Assembly: GCF_016424485.1 (NCBI RefSeq) | Contig: NZ_JAELUP010000003.1 | Coordinates: 1-64,000 of the forward strand | Direction of reading: 5' to 3' | Source of the DNA: Paenibacillus roseus | GTDB lineage: Bacteria; Bacillota; Bacilli; Paenibacillales; Paenibacillaceae | DNA: 64,000 bases | Shown: positions 1 through 8,417 of the stretch, piece by piece | How positions within the stretch are numbered: the stretch's first letter is position 1 | How the letters are laid out: each line of letters starts with the position of its first letter | Program-made: the position numbers and the translations under genes | The notes under the pieces: generated by a model | Seen by the model: the letters and a program-made list of their open reading frames with translations, nothing else | Database searches by the model: none | Told to the model about the DNA's origin: nothing

Positions 1-770
1 ATGCTTACGTCAAAAATGAACCCGTGATGTATGATGACCCTACCGGACACTTCTTCAATTTTGTTGCTGCGGCAGTAGGAGCAGCGGCAGGAGCCGCTAT
101 TGGAGCCGGCATTGAAATGGCGAGGGATGCTGCGAAAGGTCAGCTATCCAAGAGCAATTGGAAGAAATATGCGGGGGCCGCTGCCGCAGGCGCGATAACA
201 GGATTGACTGCCGGATTAACTGGCGGAGCCTCCCTTGTTGCAAATATGGGGGTGCGTGCCGGAGCTGGGTATGCTAGCAGTGCTGCAGAGCAATACATTA
301 CAACGGGTAAGGTCAATCAAAAGCAAGCACTGATGAGTAGCGTGCAGAGCGTGGGTACTTATGGAGCAGGCAAGGCGACCAATAAGCTTAAGGTGTCTTC
401 TGGTGGTAGTGGGGGGACGGGGACGGGAAAAGGTCTCGAAACTAGAGGGTATAAGCCTCAAGCTGGTGAGCGTAATCTCGAAGGATATGTAAAAAAGAAT
501 GTTCCAATAGATAAAGAAACAAAATTATATACGAAATCGTCAGGATTCAACAATGTAGGTCAATCAGGGGGGCAATTTAAAAGATATGGTAGCGATTCGC
601 ACGCTAATCTATCCCCTCATGTTCATCAACCTCAAAGGAATGTTGACCGTTCAGGAAACGTAAGAGGTTCTGTTGGAAGTAAAACAAAAAATGGAGGAGT
701 AGCATCTCCAACTAAGAAAGATATTAGTCAACTTTATGATAATCTTAATAATGGGAAGTATAGGCCTTAA
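1..770 (+). CDS. Rhs/YD-repeat polymorphic toxin, C-terminal part (5' end outside window)
   Basis: The frame is open to the left edge and reads AYVKNEPVMYDDPTGH, the conserved end of an Rhs core (usually YVxNxPxxxxDPTGH), so this is the tip of a much larger secreted toxin; the GTG at 24 is not the start. After the core comes an Ala/Gly-rich stretch (AAAVGAAAGAAIGAGI), typical of pre-toxin linkers, then a variable C-terminal domain of about 110 residues. That domain has the motif GSDSHANLSPHVHQPQRN followed by GSKTKNGGVASPTKKD, which I recall from the type-24 polymorphic toxin domain (a predicted RNase); this domain name is from memory and moderately sure. In this class the core forms a shell and the tip is released as the toxin. 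The next gene is the expected immunity partner. Confidence 0.8.
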   Translation, partial: AYVKNEPVMYDDPTGHFFNFVAAAVGAAAGAAIGAGIEMARDAAKGQLSKSNWKKYAGAAAAGAITGLTAGLTGGASLVANMGVRAGAGYASSAAEQYITTGKVNQKQALMSSVQSVGTYGAGKATNKLKVSSGGSGGTGTGKGLETRGYKPQAGERNLEGYVKKNVPIDKETKLYTKSSGFNNVGQSGGQFKRYGSDSHANLSPHVHQPQRNVDRSGNVRGSVGSKTKNGGVASPTKKDISQLYDNLNNGKYRP

Positions 771-786
771 TCGAGAGAGGTGTATC

Positions 787-1239
787 ATGTCTTATGTGAT
801 TTTTGATTGCTCCCAGTTCCTTACTTTTAGTTGTGATGAAGCAGAATTAAAGAACAAAGTAGCTCCATTTGGAATGAAAGTTTTACTAAAAGAAGAAATA
901 GCAAAAAAGAAGCTAACGTACTTGAGTCCATTCCTTGAGGAAAACGTAATCGAGCTATTTGACCAAGAGTTTATAGGTGTATTCGAAGATTGGAAGGAAG
1001 AAGAAAATCCGCCAATCGAACTGGTCAATCTTAAGAAAGAAATCATTGATTTTTGTAGTAAGATGAATATTGAATCTTTGAAGTTAATTATCATATCTTG
1101 TGCTTCTGAAAACATCGAGGAAGACACAATTATTAGCAAGTCGGTTCAAATAGACCAGCTTTATGGAGGACTTTTTGTGCTTTCCAAATGGAGCTTTAAA
1201 GAAGTAGCCGATAATTTGATTCTAGCAATTAATTTATAA
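787..1239 (+). CDS. Probable immunity protein for the upstream Rhs toxin
   Basis: 150 residues with no recognised family. It begins 16 bases after the toxin stop, with GAGAGGTG as ribosome binding site before ATG 787; a longer frame from 736 would overlap the toxin and lacks a site. The protein is acidic, has no signal peptide or membrane segment, and is slightly AT-richer than the metabolic genes downstream. Position directly behind an Rhs toxin tip, small size and acidity are the usual signs of a cytoplasmic immunity protein that blocks the cognate toxin. The call rests on context, not on a sequence match. Confidence 0.65.
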   Translation: MSYVIFDCSQFLTFSCDEAELKNKVAPFGMKVLLKEEIAKKKLTYLSPFLEENVIELFDQEFIGVFEDWKEEENPPIELVNLKKEIIDFCSKMNIESLKLIIISCASENIEEDTIISKSVQIDQLYGGLFVLSKWSFKEVADNLILAINL

Positions 1240-1252
1240 TTAGCAAGACCTT

Positions 1253-1290
1253 AACCTTGATTGGCTTCGGCCTTCAAGGTTTTCTCTTTG
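1253..1290 (+). terminator. Terminator after the toxin/immunity pair
   Basis: AACCTTGA (1253-1260) pairs with TCAAGGTT (1274-1281), with an inner GGC/GCC pairing, followed by a T-rich TTTCTCTTT tract. It lies 13 bases after the immunity stop codon. Confidence 0.6.
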
Positions 1291-1466
1291 GTGGAGGCGG
1301 AGGAACTAACTGTTTACCTTCGCAAAGCGGAAACACGAGATGCAGGTATTCCCCTCCACAAACCCATTCAACACATAAACAGGTAAAGTGACCTTGCATC
1401 GAAATAATAGACACCAAGAAAGACCCCAGCATACCCATTATCCTAACGTCATCCAAGTGATTTATC

Positions 1467-1625
1467 TTAGAATGGCGGGACATATTGATTGGCGGAGTGC
1501 GTTCTCCGTCGGTTGTAGAATAGCTCAATGTATTCAAATACGGCCTTCCTAGCCTCTTTCCGGGTCTTAAAGTTGTAATCATTGAGCCATTCCATTTTGA
1601 GCTTTCCCCAAAAGGATTCCATAGG
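1467..1625 (-). pseudogene. IS3-family transposase (OrfB) C-terminal fragment
   Basis: On the minus strand the sequence reads MESFWGKLKMEWLND, then FKTRKEARKAVFEYIELFYN, RRRTHSANQYVPPF and a stop at 1467-1469. This is the C-terminal end of an IS3/IS150-type DDE integrase, including the SFWGKLK motif that carries the catalytic Glu. The upstream two-thirds is missing: at about 1625 the frame runs straight into an IS256-type end, which apparently replaced it. Non-functional remnant. The 180 bases before it (1290-1466) hold nothing recognisable. Confidence 0.7.
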
Positions 1626-1950
1626 GTCTGTCAAGAATTATGTGTAAACGAATGTAAAGGGTGTTTACGGTGGAGGGCGAACTCCGCCCCCTACTCCAGG
1701 TACTGACCAACGCGATCGGGGAAGAAAACGGACAACTGTAACAGCATTTGTCCCCAGTTTTGAACGTGGCCTGTCCATTTATACACGCTATCCATGGTAG
1801 CCAGGTACAGCATCTTGAGTAGCGATTCGTTATGGGGAAAAATGCTTTTTCCTTTCGTCACCTTGTGCAATTGCCGGTGATAGCCCTCGATCATATTCGT
1901 CGTATAGATCAGCTTGCGCAGCTCCGGCGGATACATAAAGAACGTCGGCA
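1626..1950 (-). pseudogene. IS256-family transposase C-terminal fragment
   Basis: Minus-strand frame from about 1950 to a stop at 1691 reads FFMYPPELRKLIYTTNMIEG, YHRQLHKVTKGKSIFP and QNWGQMLLQLSVFFPDRVGQ, the C-terminus of the mutator-type (IS256) transposase. Downstream at 1625-1648 lies GGTCTGTCAAGAATTATGTG, which looks like the terminal repeat of an IS256 element. Only about 85 of about 400 residues remain; the N-terminal side is cut by the IS66 remnant at about 1950. Confidence 0.75.
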
Positions 1951-2792
1951 TAAGCAAAATCGTATTTGTGGCTGTACCGCACCGGGCGCGGTGTTGCGCC
2001 TGCTGTATTGTACGAGTACCAACAGACGCGGGGCGGCGAACATCCGCGAAACTTTCTGGCGGGGTATGGCGGATACTTACATGTGGACGGCTATGCCGGT
2101 TACCACAAAGTGGCCAAGGTGAAGCTCGTCGGCTGCTGGGCGCATGCGTGCCGGAAATTTGACGAAGCGCAGCGAGCAGCGCCGCCGGAAGCCCTACACA
2201 ACCCGGAGTCGGTTGCGGTGCAAGGGCTTGCCTTCTGCAACAAGCTGTTTGCGCTTGAGCGCGGCTGGACGGAGGCTACGCCAGAGGAACGCAAAGCAGC
2301 ACGCACCGCCCACAGCCAACCGGTGGTGGAGGCGTATGGAAAGTGACTCAAGCAGCAACTCTCTCGGACGATCCCGAAGAGCAAGGCGGGTGAAGCGATC
2401 ACGTACAGCCTCAATCAATGAGAGAAGCTGACGGCATTTTCGGAAGACGGTCGACTGGAACTTGACAACAACCGCAGCGAACGGTCAATCAAGCCGTTTG
2501 TGATCGGGCGTAAAATTGGTTGTTCGCCAACACGCCACGCGGCGCCAAAGCTAGCGCGACGATCTACAGCGTAATTGAGACGGCAAAGGAGGAAGGACTC
2601 CTTCCGTTCCACTACCTGCAGTCTCTTTTTGAACAGTTGCCGCAGCTAGCCACTCCGCTTGATGCCGAAGCGCTCGAATCTTTCCTGGCTTGGTCCGATT
2701 CGCTTCCGGCTCATTGTCGGATAAAGAAAAGCTAACACCAGCATAGCCGAAAGTCTGCTCCCGCCGCTAGGTGGGGGCTATTTGACGCTAAC
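1951..2792 (+). pseudogene. IS66-family transposase (TnpC) remnant, broken by two stops and a frameshift
   Basis: The plus strand reads YRTGRG, then TRGGEHPRNFLAGYGGYLHV, DGYAGYHKV and VGCWAHACRKFDEA, characteristic of the IS66 transposase C-terminal half. After an in-frame TGA at 2344-2346 the match continues (LKQQLSRTIPKSKAGEAITY), a second TGA sits at 2419-2421, and one base is lost near 2513-2516. The following frame resumes as NTPRGAKASATIYS, VIETAKEEGLLP and LLPFHYLQSLFEQLP to a stop at 2733-2735. Both TGA codons sit where family members usually have Trp (TGG). The right end TTTGACGCTAAC (2781-2792) resembles the IS66 terminal repeat. Confidence 0.8.
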
Positions 2793-3042
2793 ATTTTTAA
2801 CACCTGGAAATATCCATGATTGCACCGTAGCGATTGAAGTTCTCTCCGGCGTAACGCTTTGCGACTTTTATCACTATAAAGAACGGCATATTGTAGAATG
2901 TTTCTTCAACAAACTCAAACAATTCCGCGGGATCGCAACACGCTATGATAAGCTTTCTCGAAACGTTCTGAGCTTCGCCTTCTTGGCTTCTGCCATGGTT
3001 TTGTTGAAGTAACTCCATTAAGAGGAGTTTTCAGACACGCCC
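2793..3042 (+). pseudogene. IS5-family transposase remnant with right terminal repeat
   Basis: The frame ending at 3012 reads TPGNIHD near its start and then YKERHIVECFFNKLKQFRGI and RYDKLSRNVLSFAFLASAM, the C-terminal part of an IS5/IS427-type DDE transposase. The middle is deleted, because TPGNIHD normally lies more than 100 residues before HIVECFFNKLK. The end of the element is visible as GAGTTTTCAGACACGCCC (3025-3042), a terminal repeat of this group, followed by TAG. The left boundary coincides exactly with the IS66 end at 2792. Confidence 0.75.
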
Positions 3043-3064
3043 TAGTGACGTTGACGCATCTAAA

Positions 3065-3095
3065 ATATTATGATTATAATATATTATGATTATCA
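3065..3095 (+). promoter_or_regulatory. Fur-family-like tandem operator upstream of lpdA
   Basis: ATATTATGATTAT occurs twice, at 3065-3077 and 3081-3093, exactly 16 bases apart. The second copy, ATATTATGATTATCA (3081-3095), matches the 7-1-7 Fur consensus TGATAATNATTATCA at 11 of 14 fixed positions; the first matches at 10. The repeat ends 23 bases before the ribosome binding site of the next gene, where a repressor could act. It could equally be an AT-rich promoter; the regulator (Fur, PerR or Zur) cannot be told from sequence alone. Confidence 0.4.
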
Positions 3096-3121
3096 TATTT
3101 TAAAATTGGAGGCGCATATGA

Positions 3122-4501
3122 ATGAGCAAGTTTAATCAGATCGATACGTTGGTTATTGGCTCAGGTCCGGGAGGTTATGCAGCGGCAGTCAAATCGGCGC
3201 AGCTCGGTATGAAGACAGTTATTGTAGAGCGCGGCCAGATTGGCGGGGTGTGCACGAATGTGGGATGTATCCCCTCCAAAGCACTAATCGCAGAAGCTCA
3301 CCGCTATGAAACGGACAGACAATTGAAACGTATTGCGAGTTCAGCATCCTTTACAGATGCACAGAATTTTAAACAGGCGGTTGTAAACAAACAGGTCAAC
3401 GGGGTTCTGTTTCTGCTAAAGAATGCCGGGGTTGAAATTTTGGAAGGGGAAGCAAGCTTTCTTGATGACCATACGGTTGTTGTCAAGAAGTCAGGAGCAG
3501 AGGAAATTGTTTCGTTCAGGCATGCCATACTGGCTAACGGTTCTCGCCCGATCGAGCTTCGGGCATTGCCATTCGGAAATCGCATACTCTCTTCAACCGG
3601 GGTGTTGTCGCTTGCGGGGGTTCCAAAAAGTCTGGTTGTGGTCGGCGGCGGTTATATTGGGGTTGAGCTTGGACAAATGTATGCCAAATTTGGCAGCAAA
3701 GTCACGATTCTGGAGGGAGGTCCACAAATTTTGCCAGGATTTGAGGCCGACCTTGTCGCTCCTGTCATCAAGCAGATGAAGGCTGAAGGAATTGAAATGA
3801 TAACAGAAGCTGCAGCAGCCAAAGCAGAGCAGGGGGCAGATGATCTAACTCTTTACTATATGAGACATGGAGAGCACCAATCGATTACTGCGGAGTATGC
3901 ATTAGTAACGGTTGGCAGAACGCCGAACACAGACGGAAGCCTGGGGCTGGATCGTATTGGCTTGAAGACAACCGACAGAGGGTTAATTGAAACAGATAAG
4001 CAATGCAGAACGGCCATTCCGCATATTTTTGCAATTGGAGATATTGCGAGCGGTCCGGCTTTGGCTCATAAAGCGTCTTATGAAGCAAGGGTGGCGGCTG
4101 AAACGATTGCGGGCGAAGCTTCCGCCCTTGACTATAGAGCGATGCCGCTAGTCGTTTTTTCCGACCCGGAATTAGCCAGTGTTGGGCTCAGTGAAACAGA
4201 GTGCAAGGCCAAAGGGATACCCGTTGTTATCGGAAAGTCTTCATTCGGAATTAACGGCAGAGCATTGGCGCTGAAAGCGACGGATGGATTTGTCAAAGTG
4301 ATAGCTGATCCGAATTCCGGGATCATACGAGGTGCGCAAATCGTGGGCGCGGAGGCGTCGTCTCTCATCTCAGAGCTTGCTCTGGCCATTGAGATGGGGG
4401 CGAATGTTGAGGATTTGGCGATGACCATCCATCCACACCCTACTTTAGGAGAAGTAATTATGGAGGCCGCTGGCAACGCCGTTAAAAAAATTAAGAAATA
4501 A
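3122..4501 (+). CDS. lpdA: Dihydrolipoamide dehydrogenase (E3), orphan
   Basis: 459 residues, normal length for the family. It oxidises dihydrolipoyl groups with NAD+ as the FAD-containing E3 subunit of 2-oxoacid dehydrogenase or glycine cleavage complexes. Visible elements: FAD-binding GSGPGG near residue 13, the redox disulfide in GGVCTNVGCIPSK (C44, C49), NAD-binding VGGGYIGVELG near 175, AIGDI near 305, and the C-terminal HPHPTLGE motif with the catalytic His-Glu pair. ATG 3122 follows GGAGG; an ATG at 3118 in another frame encodes only five codons. No E1, E2 or lipoylation gene is adjacent, so its partner complex is elsewhere or it has a stand-alone role. A Fur-like repeat lies upstream and a MITE sits immediately at its stop codon. 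Confidence 0.9.
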   Translation: MSKFNQIDTLVIGSGPGGYAAAVKSAQLGMKTVIVERGQIGGVCTNVGCIPSKALIAEAHRYETDRQLKRIASSASFTDAQNFKQAVVNKQVNGVLFLLKNAGVEILEGEASFLDDHTVVVKKSGAEEIVSFRHAILANGSRPIELRALPFGNRILSSTGVLSLAGVPKSLVVVGGGYIGVELGQMYAKFGSKVTILEGGPQILPGFEADLVAPVIKQMKAEGIEMITEAAAAKAEQGADDLTLYYMRHGEHQSITAEYALVTVGRTPNTDGSLGLDRIGLKTTDRGLIETDKQCRTAIPHIFAIGDIASGPALAHKASYEARVAAETIAGEASALDYRAMPLVVFSDPELASVGLSETECKAKGIPVVIGKSSFGINGRALALKATDGFVKVIADPNSGIIRGAQIVGAEASSLISELALAIEMGANVEDLAMTIHPHPTLGEVIMEAAGNAVKKIKK

Positions 4502-4505
4502 ATCG

Positions 4506-4719
4506 GGCTCAAAACCAGAATTAGTGCTTGACCACTAGGTGGAGGGGGCGCTGCGTGGCAGAGGATTCTTCCGATCGCTGTTAAAGCCCGATTCCTTGAT
4601 TTCATGGAAGTTTGCAGGGGGAATCGGGCCTTAAAGGCGACCACGTTCGTTTCTCCAGAATTCCTCTGCCCCTTCGCTGCTCTCTCCTGTTTGTCAAGCA
4701 CTGATTTTAAGGTTGAGCC
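4506..4719 (+). mobile_element. MITE-like element, copy 1, with 8-bp target duplication
   Basis: A 214-bp non-coding element with imperfect inverted ends GGCTCAAAACC...AGTGCTTGAC and GTCAAGCACT...GGTTGAGCC. It is flanked by the exact 8-bp direct repeat ATAAATCG (4498-4505 and 4720-4727). Inside are further palindromic blocks, GGCAGAGGATTCTTCC against AGAATTCCTCTGCC and AAAGCCCGATTCC against GGAATCGGGCCTT, so the whole unit can fold on itself. The left duplication includes the lpdA stop codon, which is preserved. A second copy in the opposite orientation is at 26680-26892. No transposase is encoded, so mobilisation would need an enzyme from elsewhere. Confidence 0.8.
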
Positions 4720-4833
4720 ATAAATCGGGTCATATATTTTTGGTGTTTAACTTGATTTATTCAATATTCTTATGTATTATGAATACTAGATTTTACATTC
4801 GGTTTATTCTATAGCAGTAGGTGATTCCCTCAC

Positions 4834-5181
4834 ATGACCTTGGTCGATTCCAACGAGAACAGGAAGAAACTTAGTCACATCTACAACGAGATCGCCAAAG
4901 AGCTGTTCGGGGTAGGAACGACAATGCTGAAGGTGTCCATCGATCAATCGGTTATTACGATTCATGCCAAGCACCGCCGGTCGCCGCGCTCCAATGCTCT
5001 GGAGGACGAGGCTCCTGCGCTGAAGTATGAAGTGGATTATCATATGTCTGTCATTTACAAGCGGAAGATTCGCGAACGCCTGGAGCAAGAGCTGGGATTA
5101 TCTGTTGAGGTCGTGCTCAGGGATTATGACCCGCCGACGCAACGGGCCATTACGAATGTAATTCTTCATGAAATTGAATAA
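4834..5181 (+). CDS. MpsC-type (DUF2294) protein
   Basis: 115 residues, the usual size of the DUF2294 family, now named after MpsC of a sodium-translocating system. Supporting features are an N-terminal helix with NRKKLSHIYNEIAKELFGVG, a central strand region beginning LKVSIDQSVITI, a YHMSVIYKRKIRERLEQELG segment and the ending VVLRDYDPPTQRAITNVIL. There is no signal peptide or membrane span. AGGTGA precedes ATG 4834. It is a single-gene unit, closed by the hairpin at 5265-5321. The family name is a recalled match; the biochemical role is poorly known and partner genes are not nearby. Confidence 0.65.
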   Translation: MTLVDSNENRKKLSHIYNEIAKELFGVGTTMLKVSIDQSVITIHAKHRRSPRSNALEDEAPALKYEVDYHMSVIYKRKIRERLEQELGLSVEVVLRDYDPPTQRAITNVILHEIE

Positions 5182-5264
5182 ACAAGCGTTGGCGTCGCTC
5201 TTTTGATTTATCTTAAGAGGGAACCAGATTAAGCGAGGCAGATGTCTCTTTGCGTTGTTTACAA

Positions 5265-5321
5265 CGAAAAGTGCTCTTGTTAGAAGAATTTTTTCTACAC
5301 AAGTGTGCTTTTCGTTTTTTT
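5265..5321 (+). terminator. Rho-independent terminator
   Basis: CGAAAAG (5265-5271) pairs with CTTTTCG (5308-5314), with an inner CTTGT/ACAAG pairing and further TAGAA/TTCTA pairing in the loop. Seven Ts follow. It ends the DUF2294 unit. The remaining bases to 5445 hold no riboswitch or operator that I can recognise. Confidence 0.75.
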
Positions 5322-5445
5322 ATTGGAAGACATTGGGGTAAGTGTATGGTTTGGGCAGATGCGTACGAATACTACGAGTATCGCAGAGCAACTGGGGGTT
5401 AAGATTGACCACATAGAGCATGTACATTAAGGGAGGACTTACAAG

Positions 5446-6525
5446 ATGAAAAAGTGGGTACAAGGGTTGGCATCATTAACGATTCTCGGAGTAGTGCTTG
5501 CCGGTTGCGGCAATGCGGCAAAACCGGAAAATACAGGAGGGGCGGACAACGCGCCGAAGGGTGAAGCGACGAAGCTTGTCATTTCAACCTGGGGATTCTC
5601 CGCTGACTTCTTTAACAAAGAGCTGTACGAGCCATTTGAGCAGGAGCATAATGTGAAAATTGTTGTCGAGGCCGGCAATAACGCGGACCGTTTGAACAAA
5701 GTGAAAACTGGCAGTTCCCCCGTGGACCTGATTTATTTGTCCGATTACTATGCACAGCAAGGTATTGAAGCCGGATTGTTCGAGAAAATCGACCGCAGCC
5801 GTATTCCGAACCTCAAGGATATTTATGAAGTCGCTCAGGCTCCGCTTGGCGAGGACTTTGGTCCGGCGTATACGGTCGGCCAACTCGGTATTGCCTATAA
5901 TCCGGAGGAGACAGGCGGCAAGGAAATCAAATCGTGGAGCGATTTATGGAGCCCTGAGCTGTCCAAGAAGCTGACGATTCCGAACATTACGGCGACAAGC
6001 GGTCCGATGATTCTGGATGCCGCTTCCCGCGCAGCCGGCAATACAGAGTTTAACGAAGATCAGGCGATGGCGAAGCTGAAAGAGCTGAACCCTGGCGTTG
6101 TGAAATATTACAATCAAACTTCCGACTATGTGAACATGTTTACGCAGGGAGAGATTGCTGCAGGGCCGATCATGGAGATGTATGTCAAAGATTTGAAGAC
6201 CGCTGTTCCCGGCACGAAGTTTGTGACACCGACGGAAGGCGCTTATGCAATCATGAATACCGTCAATATCATCAAAGGCAGCAAAAACAAGGAATTGGCT
6301 GAGGATTTCATCAACTGGCATTTGAGCCAGGAGTTCCAGGAGAAAGCTGCCAAAGCGAAAATCGACTCTCCAGTCAATATGAAGGTAAGCCTGAGCGCAG
6401 AAGAGGCCGAAGGCATTACGTACGGTGCCGACACCATTCTGAAGCTGATCAAGCTGGACATGAAGTTTGTTAACGAGAACCTTAAAAACTGGATCGACCG
6501 TTTTAACCGTGAAGTAACCCAATAA
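5446..6525 (+). CDS. ABC transporter substrate-binding lipoprotein (PotD-like), purine-salvage operon
   Basis: 359 residues. The signal peptide ends in the lipobox LAGC (Cys about residue 21), so the mature protein is anchored outside the membrane. The body, from LVISTWGFSADFFNKELYEP through GSSPVDLIYLSDYYAQQ to AYAIMNTVNIIKGSKN, is that of the spermidine/putrescine-type binding proteins (family 1/8). GGGAGG precedes the start. It heads a six-gene same-strand run with a nucleoside hydrolase, two permeases, an ATPase and adenine deaminase. Those neighbours suggest the ligand is a purine nucleoside or base rather than a polyamine; this is inference from context. Confidence 0.85.
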   Translation: MKKWVQGLASLTILGVVLAGCGNAAKPENTGGADNAPKGEATKLVISTWGFSADFFNKELYEPFEQEHNVKIVVEAGNNADRLNKVKTGSSPVDLIYLSDYYAQQGIEAGLFEKIDRSRIPNLKDIYEVAQAPLGEDFGPAYTVGQLGIAYNPEETGGKEIKSWSDLWSPELSKKLTIPNITATSGPMILDAASRAAGNTEFNEDQAMAKLKELNPGVVKYYNQTSDYVNMFTQGEIAAGPIMEMYVKDLKTAVPGTKFVTPTEGAYAIMNTVNIIKGSKNKELAEDFINWHLSQEFQEKAAKAKIDSPVNMKVSLSAEEAEGITYGADTILKLIKLDMKFVNENLKNWIDRFNREVTQ

Positions 6526-6634
6526 GATGAAGCCTTATGAACGGTGAATATTAAAAGGAGCCGTTTACGATTAGCAAGGGTATATGTCGCGCATGTACCC
6601 TTGTTTTATTTCGATTATAGGGAGGGTCAAAAAG

Positions 6635-7564
6635 TTGAACAAGAAAGTCATTATCGATGTAGATACGGGGGTAGATGACGCGCTCGGACTGCTGCTTGCC
6701 ATCCGCAGCGGAGAGCTGGATATTCTCGGTATCACGACGGTTAACGGCAATGTATCTATGGAGCAGGCGACGGCCAATACGTGCAAAATTTTGCAACTGG
6801 CCGGAGCGGAGCATATTCCTGTTGTCCAGGGAGCCGGAAAGCCGATGATCCGCAGCACCTATTTTGAGCATCGCGTTCACGGCAAGGACGGTCTGGGCGG
6901 GGCGCTAGACGACATGACGCAGCGCAAGCAGCCGGAAGAAGGATATGCGGTGGATTTTATTATCGAGCAGATTCGCGAGCACCATGGAGAAATCACCCTG
7001 ATCATGACCGGACCGCTGACGAATCTGGCGCTGGCCATACTCAAATACCCGGAGCTGGTTCAGCAGGTCAAGGAGGTCGTCGTGATGGGCGGTGTCGTCC
7101 AGAGCTTCGGCAATGTGACGCCGACAGCGGAGTACAATATGTACGTCGACCCGGAGGCGGCCAAGCATGTGTTCTGGGCCGGATTTGCTTCGCTCACGCT
7201 TGTTGGTCTTGATGTCACCCGCAAGGCGCTGCTCAGCGAGGAGCATATCAACGCTATGGGAGATTCGGAAATCGCCCGCTATGTACGGGCTAGCACAGCG
7301 GATTACATGAAGCGCTATCAGGAGCGAAACGGTGTGAAAGCATGTGCCATGCATGATCCGCTCGCAGTAGCCGTGGCGATAAATCCCGATCTGGTTAAAA
7401 CCGGACACTATTATGTAGATATAGAGACACGCAGCGAGCTGTGTGATGGACAGACCGTGTGTGACTTTCAGAACCGGCTGGCCGTCAAGCCAAATGTACA
7501 TGTCTGCCTGGAGGTAGCGGCGGACGAATTCATCAACCATTTCATCCGCGTCCTGCGCGGCTAG
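6635..7564 (+). CDS. Nucleoside hydrolase (IUNH family)
   Basis: 309 residues from TTG 6635, chosen because GGAGGG (6621-6626) sits 8 bases upstream; a frame extending back to 6584 has no such site. Cytoplasmic enzyme splitting ribonucleosides into base and ribose. The N-terminal DVDTGVDDA motif (D8, D10, D14, D15) provides the calcium and ribose ligands of this family, MTGPLTNLALA lies near 125, and HDPLAVAV carries the late Asp ligand near 240. Placed between the binding protein and the permeases of a PotABCD-like importer, it probably acts on the imported substrate. Whether it prefers purine or pyrimidine nucleosides cannot be read from sequence; adenine deaminase at the operon end favours adenosine-type substrates. 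Confidence 0.88.
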   Translation: MNKKVIIDVDTGVDDALGLLLAIRSGELDILGITTVNGNVSMEQATANTCKILQLAGAEHIPVVQGAGKPMIRSTYFEHRVHGKDGLGGALDDMTQRKQPEEGYAVDFIIEQIREHHGEITLIMTGPLTNLALAILKYPELVQQVKEVVVMGGVVQSFGNVTPTAEYNMYVDPEAAKHVFWAGFASLTLVGLDVTRKALLSEEHINAMGDSEIARYVRASTADYMKRYQERNGVKACAMHDPLAVAVAINPDLVKTGHYYVDIETRSELCDGQTVCDFQNRLAVKPNVHVCLEVAADEFINHFIRVLRG

Positions 7565-7590
7565 CGAACTAATGAACAGGAGACAGTGAC

Positions 7591-8415
7591 ATGAAGAAAT
7601 CCTACTTGGCCTTGCTGCTTCTGCCCGGACTGGTATTCCTGGCTGCTTTCATGGTGATACCGATACTCCTGACGGTAGGTTCGACCTTTTACCATGAGAG
7701 CCGATTCACAGTTGAAGGCTATATTCTTTTTTTTAAAGACCCGTATTTCCTTAAAATTGTATGGACAACATTGCGTGTCAGCATCATCACGACGCTGTTG
7801 TGCATGGTACTCGGGTTTCCAACCGCTTACTATATTTCCCGGCAAAGCCCGCGGAGAAAGGGACTGCTGCTGGCGCTGGCGATTTTCCCGCTGCTGACCA
7901 GCTCCGTAGTCCGTTCCTTTAGCTGGACGATCATTCTGGGGAAAAAGGGACTGCTTAACAATACGCTGCTCTCCCTCGGCATCATTCAGGAGCCGCTGAA
8001 CATTCTGTATACGCCGACAGCCATGATTATCGGTCTGATCCATTTATTCCTGCCGCTAATCATCATTACGCTCGTTGGCGTTATGGAGAATATTGACTCC
8101 GATCTGGTAAAGGCCGCGGAAAGTCTTGGCGCAAGCCGCTTCAGCGCATTTTGCAAAATTATTATCCCGCTTAGCGTGCCAGGACTTATTATCGGGGGCA
8201 TCCTCGTATTTGTCGGCAGTTTGACGGCCTATACGACGCCTGCGCTTCTCGGAGGCAAACAGCGAGTCATCTCAACATTCCTGTACCAGAATGCGATTAC
8301 GCTGAATGACTGGTATCTGGCTTCGGTTATCGCCACAATTATGATGTTCATCACCTTCATCATCATTGCGCTGATGAACAAGCTGGCCACTAAATTAAAT
8401 CCGAAGGGGTCGTAA
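7591..8415 (+). CDS. ABC transporter permease (PotB-like)
   Basis: 274 residues with six predicted membrane helices, the first at LALLLLPGLVFLAAFMVIPI. The EAA loop reads AAESLGASRFSAFCKIIIPL, the site that docks on the ATPase. The protein belongs to the PotB/PotH permease family. AGGAGA precedes the start. It pairs with the permease that starts two bases after its stop codon. Confidence 0.87.
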   Translation: MKKSYLALLLLPGLVFLAAFMVIPILLTVGSTFYHESRFTVEGYILFFKDPYFLKIVWTTLRVSIITTLLCMVLGFPTAYYISRQSPRRKGLLLALAIFPLLTSSVVRSFSWTIILGKKGLLNNTLLSLGIIQEPLNILYTPTAMIIGLIHLFLPLIIITLVGVMENIDSDLVKAAESLGASRFSAFCKIIIPLSVPGLIIGGILVFVGSLTAYTTPALLGGKQRVISTFLYQNAITLNDWYLASVIATIMMFITFIIIALMNKLATKLNPKGS

Positions 8416-8417
8416 AC

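Noticed and set aside
5330..5434. An open frame ending DHIEHVH and a purine-riboswitch-like TATGGTTTGGG before the purine operon
   Set aside because: The frame has no ribosome binding site and no family. The riboswitch core (TTTCTACC and CCGTAAA-type junctions) is absent, so the resemblance is limited to one arm.
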